DNA of 64,000 nt from Lutjanus erythropterus (GCA_020091685.1 CM034593.1:43835733-43899732); one strand, 5' to 3'. Shown: positions 22,132 to 35,480, numbered from the stretch's first letter. Notes: generated by a model not told the origin, from the sequence alone. Program-made: numbers and translations.

Positions 22132-24564
22132 GTGAGTAAAAGGCTTGTTGGGTGATATTAGCCCTGAGTGTGACCCTCTTTTCTCTACACAATGGTGGCA
22201 GATTTAACATTGTAATTGGGAGTAATTGTTGAAAACTCATTTCTGGCTGACAGCCATGGAATGCTTAAACTCCTTGAGTCAGCTCAGAAGTCCGTCTCAA
22301 GCAGACTTTTCAATGTTTCCTTTTGACACATTTTAAAAGAAGAACCCTGTAAAAGGGTCTGACATACAGCAAACTTTGGTCAGATGGTGAAATACAAAAT
22401 GCATATGTATATGATATAAAACAGAAATGCACTCATTAATGTGAGATAAAGAAGAGCAGGGATCTGATTAAGTGCACCGGACTTTGAGACTGTCACCCAG
22501 CCAGACTGCCATCACCGCAGGAAGAGAGGTAACATTACTGCAGCTAGTAAGCTAGCTTTATTTAACAGGACATGCTAACATTCACAGCTTACGTCAGAGC
22601 AGATGTAAGCTCTGCAAGATGTGAAAAGCTCGATGAGAGAAGACAGAGTTTAATCCATTCCCCACGTGTGCTCTTGTGTTTTATGTTTTTGAAAGGCTAC
22701 AAAAAAACGACACTGCTGTCCAGACTCACGTAAAGCCAAGTATCGCTGGTCTCAGAGCCTCATTCAGATCACTTAAACAGAGAGAAATGCAAAGCTTGAC
22801 AGGCCTGTGGCGCCATGGTTATGGCTGCTAAGCTATGATTGGACAGTGGCTGCTCACTGGAGGGGCTTAGCAAGGGGTCAGTTTGACATTAGCTATAGGC
22901 TGACCATGTGGTCATGCAAATCAAAATCTGTTTTGTCTTGCTCGGTCCCACTGTCCTGTGTATTTTGAACAGCTTAAAATAAGTGTACACTTAAATCTTA
23001 ATTTAATATACAGCTGCTAACTGCAACATCCTTATGAAGACCAAAACAGTATATCTTTATTAATTTGATCACTTAAATGTCTCACTGCCTAACAAACATT
23101 ATTTGCTGAAATTTCAGCCATTTTGAAAGCCCAGAATGTGTTTCTTAGAGGACATCCAGACTCAGATAACTACATGCATGGTGTTTGCATTAGAGGCCTC
23201 AGTGTAATGTCCCCCACAGAGAACAAATATGAATTGGTGGGTCTTTTATGTATTTGATTGTGGTACAGTAATAGGTGTTGTTGCAAATTGCTTTCAAAAG
23301 CACAGTTAGACTGCAAATGTCATATGTGGAAAATAATTCAGTGGCATTCTAAAAAAAAAAGATCAAGAACAATCAAATTTTTTTTTAAGTAACGTTCAAA
23401 ATTCCTTCATTTACACTTTAGCTAAATACGGCTTGCTCATATAAAGTAATATTGAATTATGAGTCACACAAATTACGACATAAAAACTAGGATTATTAGA
23501 ATGTAGCATGATTGCCAGCGAAAAACAATAAAATGTCTTCAGAGAGTCTATTTCAAAATGTGGTGATTCTGAGTGGAACTTTGACAGTGTCAAACAAATC
23601 TGTTCAGAGGACAGGAGAAAAGGAGGTGTGAACCCCTGATGAGGTCTCTCTAAGCTCTAAAAAGGTCAGTAAGCAGTCAGGATGCTGTATGACTTTATAA
23701 CACCTCTTAAAATTGTCCTGTGAGCCTCAGTGCATTTTCTTTCCAACAAGGAACAACTTTTCTTCAAGCGTTTGCTCCCGCTGTGGCTGCCAAAGTAGTA
23801 GAAGTCCTCAGTGTCGATGTTACATTGACATCTCCCTCAGGAGCCCCAACACAGAGACAGAAACACAGCCAAACGTATTTTAGCCACATAAAGAAGGACC
23901 AGCTAAAGAAGTCATTACCGGTTTGAACATACGCTATATTTATTTTCACATTTTCACAGCTTTACTTTGCTGCAGGACAGTGCTCTCTTCACAGCCACCA
24001 CTCCTCCAGTCATTTTAGCTGAATTAGATGGGGCCTAAACTAACGTTACTTGCCACAGATTTAGGCAGCGGTTGACCAGCAACTCCTGGCTGGTCTAATG
24101 CTTAAAATGTTAAGCACGAGCAGCTCTGTAAGGGTTGTGCTTTGTTCATTTATTCAACACTTGATGTAGTGAGAAGGCAGCTACGTGTTACTTACTAATA
24201 TTGAGTAGAGGTTCTTCACAGGTCAACCCAGACCTTAGGCTTGGACCAAAGACCTGACCCAGAACCTGCATGGGAATTTGCACAACACTGTAGTTTCTCA
24301 CTAATGGCTGTGTATTTTATTAATCTGAAGGAAGTGTGTAATGAATTTTTTGAAAAATAAATTACACTTCATGATCATGTTGACACTATCCTGTTTGACT
24401 AGAATTAAAATATAATTCTAGGTTTATCCATAGCCTAACTATGTCATCATTCATTTAAATTGGGGATTAACTACTGCATGTTTATGCAAGTCACTGTCCA
24501 GGTCCTTTATGGACCTCTGAAGGCATAATTATGTTCTTCTTTTGGAGCAGGAAGTGCAGCCTTA
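22132..24564. other. No supported gene
   Basis: Mostly unique AT-rich sequence. No downstream exon for the candidate at 22006-22131 could be identified by eye. Open frames at 23720-23926 and on the opposite strand overlap each other and have no motif. Confidence 0.45.
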
Positions 24565-25259
24565 CCGTATTTTCCGCACTATAAGGCGCATCGGATTATA
24601 AGGCGCACCTTCAATGAATGGCCTATTTTAAAACGGTTTTCATATATAGGGCGCACCGCATTATAAGGCGCATAGAATAGAAACTACTGTAGTGGCTGGG
24701 GTTGCGTTATGCATCCACTAGATGGAGCTGCGCTAAAGGGAATGTCAACAAAACAGTCAGGGTCCCGTTTCCCAGTGCCTTCGTAGCGCTACGTGCGTCG
24801 TAAATTGTATTTTAAGGTCTCCCTTAAGGTTACGGGCTGTTTCCCAGAGTTGGGACAACCTTAAGGGAGACCTTAAAACACAACTTACGACGCACGTAGC
24901 GCTATGAAGGCTCTGGGAAACGGGGCCCAGATAAGTCAGTCAGTTGTTGAATTCTCTGGCTGCTGCTCTATTCCCATGTTCTTCTGCGTGACTGACAGCC
25001 TTGAGTTTGAACTCTGCGTCGTAAGCGTGTCTCTTGAAAGGTGCCATTTTGGGGTCTTTATACACACACAAGTGGTGTTGGAACTGGAATTCCCCTTTAC
25101 CGTTTTTACCGCTGTTACTTCAGCGACGCCCCCTGACTACGGTAGCCATAATTAACCAATATTGATCCATATATAAGGCGCATCGGATTATAAGGCGCAC
25201 TGTCGGTTTTTGAGAAAATTAAAGGCTTTTAGGTGCGCCTTATAGTGCGGAAAATACGG
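24565..25259. mobile_element. MITE with CCGTATTTTCCGCACTATAA termini, Tc1/mariner-like TA site
   Basis: The ends CCGTATTTTCCGCACTATAA and GGCGCA are repeated in perfect inverted form at 25232-25259, and the element is flanked by TA on both sides (24563-24564 and 25260-25261). Further inverted GCGCATCGGATTATAAGGCG words lie inside. It has no transposase. A second MITE is inserted at 24762-24928. Confidence 0.8.
24762..24928. mobile_element. Palindromic foldback MITE nested in the TA-site MITE
   Basis: Two arms of about 75 bp face each other: CCGTTTCCCAGTGCCTTCGT, AGCGCTACGTGCGTCGTAA and TTTTAAGGTCTCCCTTAAGG on the left, their near-perfect complement on the right, with a spacer of about 20 bp (TACGGGCTGTTTCCCAGAGT). 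The arms could form a long hairpin. A lone end of the same family lies at 12786-12813. Confidence 0.75.
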
Positions 25260-25636
25260 TAAACATCAAGCCTTGTTTCATCGGTTAAAGCAGATCTGGG
25301 CATTGTTCGGCCTGAATGATGGTTCTATCTGAAAAACAAACCCCAAACAAACCACACCATTTTACTTCGGAGGCTAAAGAGATGAATGAAATTATCTAAA
25401 TTGGCTTTTATTTTGAAATGCTTGTGTGGCGCGAGTGCGCTTCCTCCTGTCACAATTGATTGACGTGAGTGATGTTTGCAGTCGTTGCATCTTCTGCTGA
25501 GGTGACTGAGACACGCCCACGGCAGGTTGAGCAAATGGGGATTTTCATTTTGTTCATGGAACGCAGATGATGGAGAAATACATTGGAGTCACCAAATGAG
25601 CACTAAAAAGACTCCTGCGTAATTTAACGTTCTTAA

Positions 25637-26590
25637 CCCTTGTGCCCTCCTCAAACTTACTACCTTCTGGATACCTTTGTGGCAAAAATGGACACGCACA
25701 GAAAAAAACATTTCTATCAAACACACACACATAGATCATATGTTCAAAGCCTGGATATTTCTGTTTCAAATTTCTGTTATGTTCTCTTTTGTTGTAGAAG
25801 TTTACAAAGTTGTTGCACAATAAATGTTGACACTGATGAATCAGATGATGATTTAAAAATTATTTCACAAACACATACACACAAATCACTCTTGGGGCCC
25901 CCCTGGTAGTCACATGGCTCCATAATCTAATGGGCAAAAATACAAGAATTTCATGCATCGGCCTACAATGAGAAAACAGTGGAAATCTGGTGGAATACAG
26001 TAAAAATGTCAAATATCACTACTTTTCTTCAAAATGAAATGCTGACATTACAGAATGTATGGTTTTATATGAAGTAAAAGATTAAAAAATGTGTTTTTAA
26101 TTGAAGTCAATGAGCTGTTTTTGGCCACGAAGGTGTCAAGAGTATCTGGCACTACATAAAAAATACTAATGCAATCAAATCAATTTTGTTGCTAATCTTT
26201 GACACATCCAAGACTCTAATCACCACCAAAGTCCCATCCTCCTACTATTTATCATATGGAAAATAATTAATTTCTTGTGATTTAAAATCCTGAAAATGAT
26301 TGAATGTTTGGTAGTTTTGAACAAGTCTTAAGTTGTTTAAGTGAATATTGATGTATGATGATTTAATAGCAGTTTTTATGTATGTCCATTTTTGCCACGA
26401 AGGTGTCCAGAGGGTACAAAATGCATCAAGGGAGTATGAATGACATGTATGAGTAAAAGACACTGGATTTCAAAAATTTTACACAAAAGAAAAGTTCTTA
26501 CAAAAATTCATGCCACAAGCTGTGACACAGCCAAAATGATCACCAAATAAAAAAAAAAAAGTTGTAAAAATGTACAAAAATGCGTAAGGG
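25637..26590. mobile_element. piggyBac-like non-autonomous element at TTAA
   Basis: The element is flanked by TTAA on both sides (25633-25636 and 26591-26594) and starts CCCTTGTGC, ending GCGTAAGGG. TTAA target use with CCC-starting termini is the piggyBac hallmark. Inside, an inverted pair of about 36 bp lies near each end (CTGGATACCTTTGTGGCAAA at 25667 facing the complement at 26385-26420). No transposase frame is present. Confidence 0.65.
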
Positions 26591-26714
26591 TTAATAAGAT
26601 GCTGTTTGGAATGACTTTCAATTTAAGAAATGCTGAAGACTAAGAGTAAGTGTACAGTATGTTTTCTATATTTAATCTTAGCAATAAAATTGAGGTACAG
26701 TGTGACAAAAAATT

Positions 26715-26785
26715 TTTGCAGCCCCCCAGCAACAATCAGGGCTTCTCATGTGGCCCCATAGGAAAAATAATTGCCCACCCTTGGG
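26715..26785. repeat. hAT-type repeat end fragment
   Basis: The complement starts CCAAGGGTGGGCAATTATTT and continues with 'CCTATGGGGCCACATGAGAA', which resembles a common teleost hAT terminus. Only this end is preserved. Confidence 0.4.
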
Positions 26786-28200
26786 TTAAAGGCTTTTAAT
26801 GTGAAGCTACAGCAGTAGGAAATCTTCAGTTTGCATTGGCAGTAACTTTATACAGCATTTTTTTTTTTTAAAGATCACTGACCTTGAACTTTTCATGGCC
26901 CCATTGGACGAGGGGATCATCTGCCCTTTGACCCCACTCTGATGATGGAGCTGCATGGACATGACATCACTTTGACCACACCTGAGAATGGTCAAAACGT
27001 CGTCACATTGTCTGTGAAGAATAGATGAAGAATGAGGAAGGAGACAGCAGTGTGCAGGCATCTTTTGACCATATCTTTTTTTGTCATAATCTGTGATATC
27101 TTTAGTTTTGGTACTAAATTTCACTTCTGAGTTAGAGTTTTTGTTGTGTGTGTGTGTATGAGGAGAATAGTAGCAGTTTAGAAATTTCTTCGTTTTTCGA
27201 TACCGATGTTTTGGGGTTTTCAATTTCAAATGCCTCACAGTCATTCATGCCCATCTTCTGTGCATTGCATACATTAGGTTCCCCCCTGGGGATAAATAAA
27301 GTATTTCTGATTCTGATGGGGTTTTTTTTAACTTCTGTTACATTTCTCCTGCATCATGGAAGCGTGTTGCTCTCCATTGTGCTTCTGTGGACGGACAGAG
27401 GATCATCACCTGGGTTTTAAATAAAGGCCAGTGTTGTGCAAGTTCACACTTCAAAAAGAGTCAGATCAAAGTTCAGATCACAGAGATTAAAGTGAAGTAG
27501 TTCATGTTCATAGTTCAAAATTTGGAATTTTGAAATATCTTCACAGTCCCAAAGGTGAACTAGTCCACATATATTTATTCAATTTTTTAAACATTTAATT
27601 TAAAATAAAACCTCCTCTGGGATGCTGGAGTCTAAATGGTGCATGATGTGTGTGTCTTTTGTATTTATGTTTGCATTTGTACATGCCTTGCCATGGCCAG
27701 GATAACCATAGAAATTAATAATAAATAATTCACAACAATGTGAGAAAGTTTTACGCTGCAGCAGACATCCCTACAAACACAGTGTGTCCCTGCAACATCA
27801 CAACTGTGACATATCATTTGTGATGTTGTAACAACGTTGCTGCAATGTTACAGTTACAACATTAGCATTACTTACATATAACAGATATTCTACAGTATTT
27901 TTGCAACATCTGTACAACGTACTGTGCATGACACTTCCAGTACTTTATATAACATTATTGCTGCAATGTTGATAAAATGCTACATCTCCAAAAAGTAGTG
28001 GAAACATTGGGACAGCAAACCGACAACTGTTAAAATAACATGCTGGCACTCCATACGCTCTATATGAGAAGCTGCAAAGAAAGTGTTTCTATCACGTCAT
28101 CATTTCTGATTTTATCATTAAGTCTCTCAGGAATGAACAACGCTTATGTTCATTGGTTGCAAACTGTTTTGTTCAGTTCACCAAAAACATGAGCATGTTC

Positions 28201-28610
28201 CAGTGGCGGACTATTGCCTGATGGGCTGGGACGACAGCAACAAAAATGGCATGTTAATTATAATTATAATACAAACACACAGGAAACTACTGAACTATTT
28301 AAAGGCACATAGAGGCCTAGTATGTAGGGTAGCCTATGGCACTGTATTTTGTGTTCTCTCCATGAGAAGGGCATGTTAGAGGGCATTTTATCACATTTTG
28401 TCCAGTAGAATGGCAAATTAGAAGGCACTTTGCCACATTTTGTCCACTGGAAGGGCACCATAGAGTGTGCTTTATCACATTTTGGCACTCTGGACAAGGA
28501 ACCTTAGATGGCTCTAAATGATGCTTTATCTACCATAGGTGCATCTGAGAAGGCACTTTTGCATCGGGGGGCAATCGCCCCCTCGATGTCCCCACACCAC
28601 CACCACCTCC
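28201..28610. mobile_element. Minisatellite-bearing hAT-like repeat, copy A
   Basis: Starts CAGTGGCGGACTATTGCCTG, then from about 28347 carries four to five degenerate copies of the 42-bp unit (core TTTTGTCCACTGGAAGGGCA), and ends with the family-specific GGGGGGCAATCGCCCCCTC. The right terminal inverted repeat and target duplication are not clear. Open frames here on both strands are produced by the repeat unit. Confidence 0.55.
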
Positions 28611-28783
28611 CCCCACTCTTTTAAAGCATTCATGCACAACACTGACAAAGTTCATGCCCCTTGAAAGGAGAGCAGTAGAAATAGAGACTGTACGTAGAAA
28701 GAGAACTGAAAGTAAAAAAAGACGTATGGGGAAAAAAGCATGCAGGAAAAACTTGGTGGAGAAAGTAGAGACAGACTAGCTGG

Positions 28784-28945
28784 ATGAGGGAGATGAGAGG
28801 TGACGTTCAGGGTTTGCTGGAAGCCTCAGCTTCATACAGGATGTCAGTCAGCAAATTTTTACACACACTGGGACGTGTTCCAAACTTTGCATCATGCTCT
28901 CTGAGGAGAGGACATCACAGACATTTCAGATCATGTTCCAGCACG
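28784..28945 (+). CDS. Candidate first coding exon with mitochondrial-type presequence
   Basis: Open from an ATG at 28784, with further in-frame ATGs at 28793 and 28841, to a consensus donor (ACG then GTAAGT) after 28945, ending in phase 0. From the third ATG it reads MSVSKFLHTLGRVPNFASCS then LRRGHHRHFRSCSST: no acidic residue, several Arg, Ser-rich, and a RHFRS motif that would suit processing-peptidase cleavage. This is what the N-terminal targeting exon of a nuclear-encoded mitochondrial protein looks like. I see no CpG island or TATA box upstream, and no second exon was identified. The enzyme identity is unknown. A chance open frame is the main alternative. Confidence 0.4.
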
Positions 28946-29433
28946 GTAAGTATATATAGGCTGAAATAAATCCAACAGACATATTAAATTATTTCTCCAG
29001 TGTTTTGGCACAGATCTTATGCTTTTATGACCACCAAACCACAGAAGATATGTTTCCTTAATTAGATGACCATGTAAATGTCAGATATATGTCCCAAATT
29101 GGTAAAGAGAACAGATTCCCTGTCTCCGTAACTTAAGGATAAATGTCCTTAAGTTACATTCTGGAACAAGTTTCACTCCTACATTCTCCATGAGGACAAA
29201 AAGCGGCTGCAACCTGCCTCTTGCTGGTCCTTTTAAAAAAAAAAAAGGAATGAATTTCATAACAAACACAATCCCAATAGTGGAAATAAACACAGCACTT
29301 GCCAACCATGTAGTTAACTTCTCCCTGGACAGATGGGGAACTGTTTCAGAAAAGTTGTCTATTTATCATTGATCCATTAGAAACTGTCTTTAATGGAGGA
29401 CTTTATGTGTCCAGTAGCATATTTTATGCACGA

Positions 29434-29878
29434 TAAAAATGAAAAAGTTGAGAACACTCAAATGAGCCCAACTCAAATTCTAATGTTTTGAAAAAAGTTT
29501 TACCAACTACAGATCTTTTGTTGAGTTAATTTACTTTTCTTCCTTACATAAATTTAAAGAATTGAATTTTACTCAAAACATTGTTTAAAAAAATTGATTA
29601 AAATCACTGAAGTGAAAGTAAATGTTAAAATTGTAATATTTCCAGTTGAAACTATTTAATTTTTCAGGCACTAAGACAAAAGACAAATCCTGTTTGCAGC
29701 TCACTGTGACCAATTTTTATTTATTTATTTATTTATTTATTTATGTATTTATTTATTTGTAGTTTCTAAAACTCAAAAATTCAAGTTTATCTATTTGAGT
29801 TGGGCTCAAAACTCATAAATCTATTGCAGCATGTTGCCTTGAAATTTTCAGTCGTCTCAACTGTTTTTTTCTACAGTG
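29434..29878. repeat. MITE-like repeat, copy 2 of the family at 17705
   Basis: Its inverted ends (AAAAAGTTGAGAACACTCAA at the left, CAGTCGTCTCAACTGTTTTT at the right) and internal TTGAGTTGGGCTCAAAACTC and ACTCAAATGAGCCCAACTCA make an interrupted hairpin. It contains a (TTTA)n run at 29714-29759. Confidence 0.6.
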
Positions 29879-31429
29879 TAACAAAATAATATATTGAATA
29901 ACATGCAAACACTTAACTTTGCAAAAACACTTTGTCCACCTCAGCAAAACAATACAAGGTGGTCTGCTAATCTTTCCATTTCTGACAACAAATTCCTCGG
30001 CGTTGGAGGATAACATCCACTTTCGGCTGGTTGTGGGGAGGGGGGCTGCAAGTGCAGGCAGAGTTTGTGTTCTTGTCATTTAACGAGTCTTCGGTAAACT
30101 GATCATGCTGTCCCCTTTTTGTTGCGCTTATGGATGATGAATATTGTTGCTGCTCTAAAATAGTCCCTCTGCTGTGAGCTGTGCTCGGAAGTTGTGCTGC
30201 TGTCCACTGTGTGTTTGCTTCCTGCAAACGGGCACTGACTGAAAGAGCAAAGGTAGAGAGGCAGCAGACTGACTGACCGTTGTCGTGTTTATATCTCCAG
30301 TAAAGAGTAAAGAATTTCACATTGAGCCCTGAGCCACATGGCAAAGTGGCTAGTTAGCGTGATTGTGTTACCCGTTGTGACAAATTATATCATGGGCGGG
30401 TGCTAATGTCAAGCCCTGCTTGGAAATGCTTGAAGGCTGAAGAGTTGTCTGTTTCCACTTGCAAAATATGAGCAAACAGAGATAACCCTGATGATATCAA
30501 ATAGTGTTATTTGCTCAGACAGACTTGACAAAGATCCCTCCAGAGCTGAACAACTGTCTTCACATGCTCAGTGGTTTTCCCAGTGACAAGATACCCCCTT
30601 TAATTTTGTTGCATCTTAGTTATTGGGTTTCTAACATGAAGACATCAGTGGATTCAAGAATAGTCATTGTTCCAGTATGACAAAAACCTTACAACTATCT
30701 GCTCTCTGATCCTCTTGTAAGGACGTGTGCTTTCACCAACTTGCAAAGTGTTGGGAGGTCACAGAGAACCTGGACCAGTCTTTTCTCTTCAGAGATGTTT
30801 GCGGTGTTGTGGACAATATACTACTCAAAAAAGAAACCAGATAAACAGCGTTTTTCACCATACATTTGTCTGCTTACCATGACAGCTTGTCTTGGACTTG
30901 TTCCTGTGAAGGAACTACATTAATCACTTTCTTTGTCTCCCATCAGATTCTGTCAGCGGGGTGTGGCAGACACATGCCAAACAACAACACTGATCACGAA
31001 TCAAACCCATTTCTTCCTTGTAGACCTGGCACAGTCCAGTGGAGAATATGGGCTGTGGAACACACTTCAAACTAAACACAAATCCAAACTAAATCCCCTG
31101 GACTCTTTAAATGAAACTGCAAATCCCAGAGGAAGTCACTGTCGAGAAAAAGCGTGCCAACTGTGGGACACATTTCAAATTAAAAATGAGTCAATACAGC
31201 CAGACGAGAAACACTTCACCTCCTGAAAGTCAAATTATTTTCTTTCAATGCTCCACTCTTACCAATTCTCATCATGCACTGTTTACCCCAAAGGGATGCA
31301 CTGCAGATACCTCTAAAAAGAGAAATTATATTCCAGATCAAACCACCTGAACATGTTTTGTTGAGCCATAATGGGAACTCTCAAGGAGAGAAGTCAGCAA
31401 CAGAAGAGAATCACTGACTGTCTTAAAGA
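29879..31429. other. No supported gene
   Basis: A GC-richer patch at 30000-30340 and overlapping open frames at 30741-31350 show no recognisable motif. An acceptor-like TTCTTCCTTGTAG ends at 31022, but the following frame soon stops. Part of this may be older LINE sequence upstream of the recognisable reverse-transcriptase portion. Confidence 0.4.
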
Positions 31430-32080
31430 CAGAACAGGACAATTATCTAGTCAACAAAGTTGTCCAGTTGAAGGAGAGACTCTTCACATGCTGAGCTTGA
31501 ATACCAGTCTACAACTGGATATTGGACTTCCTCAAAAACAGACCCTAGATAGATTGGTGGTCTCACCTCTTCCACTCTAGTGTTCAGCATGGGTGTCCCC
31601 CAGGGCTGTGTGCTCAGCCCCCTCCTGTTTGACCATCATTGGCCGGATTTCAAACATCAATGAGACTTCATATCGGGAGGAAATCAACAGTCTTGCACAG
31701 AATACAACCTTGTGTTTAACATCAGCAAAACCAATAAGCCTTTTGTTGATTTTTGAAGAAAGGAGACTTTCTTCGGGGGCAGAGGTGGAGCAGAGGAACA
31801 GCTTTAGGTTCCTGCAAAGTCCAGGACAGGAAAACTCTGCAGCAGGTCATTACAACTGCCAAGAACATCATTGGTACCCATCCAAGGAGCATCAGTGATA
31901 TCAGGGAGGTGAGGTGCCCATGCAGAGCCCAAAGACAACACTAAAAGACAGCACCCAGCCAAACCACAGCCTGTTCACCCTGCTGTCATTAGGCAAGAGA
32001 TACAGAAGTATCCACTGCCATTCCACCAGACTGATGAGCAGGTGGTGAGACTGCTTAATTCATTCTCAGCACTCCTGCAT
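31430..32080 (+). mobile_element. Degenerate LINE (reverse-transcriptase to C-terminus remnant)
   Basis: Read across frameshifts, the plus strand shows in order LDFLKNRP, GVPQGCVLSPLLF, IIGRISNINETSYREEINSL, NLVFNISKTNK, RKTLQQVITTAKNIIG and SLFTLLSLGKRYRSIHCHST. This is the thumb-side reverse-transcriptase and tail region of an L2/CR1/Rex-like fish LINE. Several stops and frameshifts make it non-functional. Confidence 0.8.
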
Positions 32081-35000
32081 ATAAATTACTTTGTTCTATA
32101 TTTTATTTATCTCTTGAACCAAATCCAATCAATCAGTCAAATAGGGAACTACATTCAAATCTCACTATACAACCTTGTAAATGACAAAGAAATCAACTCG
32201 CATCCTGGGGAAAAAAAATAAAAGATATATCCTGGCCTGCTCATCTTCAAATATATTTACTTCAAGTTTTTAATTTTGATCATAATCCTCCAAATGGTCT
32301 GTTTCGCATAATTAAATAGTTTTAAAGCCAATCTAAAACTAAATTATTTACCTCATTACTTTTTATCTTTTTCACATTTGTCTGCTGTGCTACCAAACAC
32401 TACAGCATTAGCATAATATGATGCCTTCAAGTGGTTTTCAGAACATTTTAATTACAGGTAGAGCATGCTTCAAAAGCCAAAGCGGTAAATCCACAAGGCA
32501 GAAAGTTTTTTTTTACCAAATACACCAAGATGTGATAGCCTCACTTTCTGTTTGACTGTTGGTTCATGAATATTTAATATTTCATTTAAATATTACTTGG
32601 CAAACTTCCCTGTTATTTTTCCACTGCAGCACAAAGGAGCTCTGTCATCAAAGAAGCTACAGTGTGGTGCAGTACAATGACTTGACTATTTTCACCCACT
32701 TCAGTTTTTCTAGAGAAAGCGTTCTAGGTGTTATATATATGCAGAACATTATTATGTACATAATAATGTTAATAAATGATGACAGTTTTCACATTTTAGT
32801 CAGTGGTAATTTTGTTGACAGATGAATGGCATTGATGAATGACATTTTCCACTGGCAATAATAAGACCATAACTTAAAAAAAATGTCACTTTTCGTAAAC
32901 CAATAAAAAGAAGATAAAAGTTTTCGAGCAGAAATATGACTCAGCAAGTCTAATTCCCCAGAGGTTCCACTTCTCAGCCTGTGGCTCTCTCCTCCAAAGC
33001 TCCCCAGAGCTCAGCAGCCGCCTGTGGATGAGCAGCAGCTTGCAGCTGTCCATCCGCCCCACGCGGTCCTCACACCACTTTTTCACAACTCATGCTTTCA
33101 ACTTGCTCTTAATACAGTGTTGCTAGCAACATTTTATTAAACTTCAGTTATTTGGATAATAACCTCTCTGCTAAAACTATGGTGGCTCTGCAGGGTCAGA
33201 CAGAAAGGGCAGTAAAAAAGGCACACTGAAACGCACTGTACATTTAGGGAACATAACAGTGCCTATAGTGAACATAATGCCATAAGCAAAAGTGATAATC
33301 GCAGCAAAGTAATGTTTAAGTGGAATTATACAACAGTTCCAACCAAGTAATTTGATTGGACAAGAGGCATTCCATGGAAACAGAAAACCTTTCAGCCCTC
33401 AAACATTTCCAAGTTGTTGTGCCACTGTGGCAAAAACAAGAGTGGTTGTTTCCCATATGTGTTCCCCCTCACCTAAGCTCAGTTTCTTGTGTCTGTCTGC
33501 ATGTGAGTGTGTGTGCATGTGTACAGGTGTGTGGGTGTCTTTGTTGCCTCTGTGGTGTGTAACTGACTCTGCGACAGTGATTTTAACTGCTGGGTCAACA
33601 ATGACAAGCTTGGTACCAGGGGAAATATTTGCACTTAGATGCATGCTGTTGTGGCTATGAAATGATTTGAATAAATATAGTCCATACATGGCTTAAACAG
33701 ATAAATTATAAGATTGTTCCCTGAGCAGTTCTGTGGCAGGTTGGGAGACGCACATGGACAGCACGGCCTGGATTGCTGGGAGACTACCAGCCTGCAAGGG
33801 AAAGAAAAAAAGACAAAACACATGTGCCCAGGTTGTTCAGTTAACTTATTCTATACTATATACCCATACTTCACAAATTAACACGTACAAATAGACACAC
33901 CAAGGAAGAAAACTTGCCAAACATTCAGAAACTTGCCAAACTTATCCTAATGGCAGTAAAACTACACATCAATGTATAGAATATAACTGTAGCTATAGGG
34001 TGTATCATTAAAATGAAACTAATCTAAACTCACGCTCCAGTTAGGCTGTAAGTCTATCAAACACAGACTGGCTCCAGACTTAAACCACCAGCTTGGAGCC
34101 AAGAAGTTGTGAGAAGAATTTTTAGTTCTATAAATCAACATAAGCTCTTATATAGTACATCTGCTTAAAGCTTTAAATTAGATCTATCTATTAACAAAAG
34201 CATATTGCTGTAGTCACAACCAAAGGCTCATTTGGTAGTAAAACTTCAAGGATTTAAATGGACATCAATAAGAAGACCATAAATATTTTGGCTGTGCTGT
34301 TGTTGTACGTGGTCAGAATCTACTTCCTTCTGGCCACAAGCCTGTAACACACTCCTCCCCTGAGAGGGTGATAATGTGCTAGGACAACCTCCAGTTCAGA
34401 GAAGTAAAACTGGATCATAGGTGCAGTTTATGAACAGACGGAAGCATGTATGCAAACTCAGACATGCAGACAAGGGTGATGGCAAGAGAAGTGCCAGTTT
34501 CAGAAAGCCGAGTGGTTTTAATAGCTCCATAATGTCATGTAAATTTTGAGCTCGATGCTATTTATAAACCAAAGTAAAGAGGATGAGCTGACAAAACCAA
34601 CCTGTTTTTGATTGATAACAGCAGATAAAAGTTCTGAAGCTATAAACAGGCAGAGGGAGTGTAATGTGCTGTAAAAAGGCCAGGATGATGAATAGAACAA
34701 ATCCATAATTGCAAGTTCTCTTAGTCACCAGTGAACGACAGTCTTGAAGTCCTCAAACATAGATACAACAATTAACGTTTTATGAGCCACTTCAGGATCT
34801 GTTTATACTGAAATGCAGACTCATATAACCAGCCAACAGATTCCAAATCAAATACAAATTATGGTTATAAATGAAAGCTGAATGACTGCATATTACTGTA
34901 ATTACTGTAAACTGTGGTATGAATTCCGCTGGTTGGTGCATAAGCTGCCTCTAGTGGTACATGGAGGAATATCAGAAATCTATTTTAAAAGTAAAAGTAA

Positions 35001-35480
35001 TTCATTTAAAAACATCTCAGCTGCCAGAAAATCCTTGCTGGCCTCACTGCAGCCAAGAAATTGGTTACCACAAGGTGGAAACACCCACACTGCTCGTGTG
35101 ATTGGCGTCAGTGAACCCTAGATTGGTCTTTGGGTATTGGTGGCTGAAAAATTAAAGAAACGTATCTGGCCATTTAACCTGCTTTGCAGCATTTGGTCCT
35201 GGGGCGCCCTGGGGTGGCGGGAGGGATTGAGGGTTTCTCTTCTTTCCTTCTTAAAATAAGTTTTGTTTTTTCTGTACTTTTATTGCACTATTAGCCCCAC
35301 TAATCATGCATGATTAGTTACAAGCAAAACTGCAGTGGCAAGATAAGCATAAGGCAGAATAAAGAGACTGAAAATTATTGGTTCAAAAATACTGCAATTG
35401 TGCCTCAAACTGTGGACTATTACAAAGAGAAGTGCAGATCAGGAGGAGAATATTTTGAGCGTTCATGTTAAAAATGAAAT
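32081..35480. other. No supported gene
   Basis: Mostly AT-rich unique-looking sequence. A GC-rich patch at 32940-33080 has a minus-strand open frame (66 codons) whose bases around 32985-33030 match 35861-35902 in inverted orientation (GGGAGCTTTGGAGGAGAGAG), so it is more likely repeat than exon. Confidence 0.45.

Noticed and set aside
30741-31350. Overlapping open frames upstream of the LINE remnant as a new gene
   Set aside because: Frames are short, stop soon after an acceptor-like site, and show no motif; possibly decayed LINE sequence.
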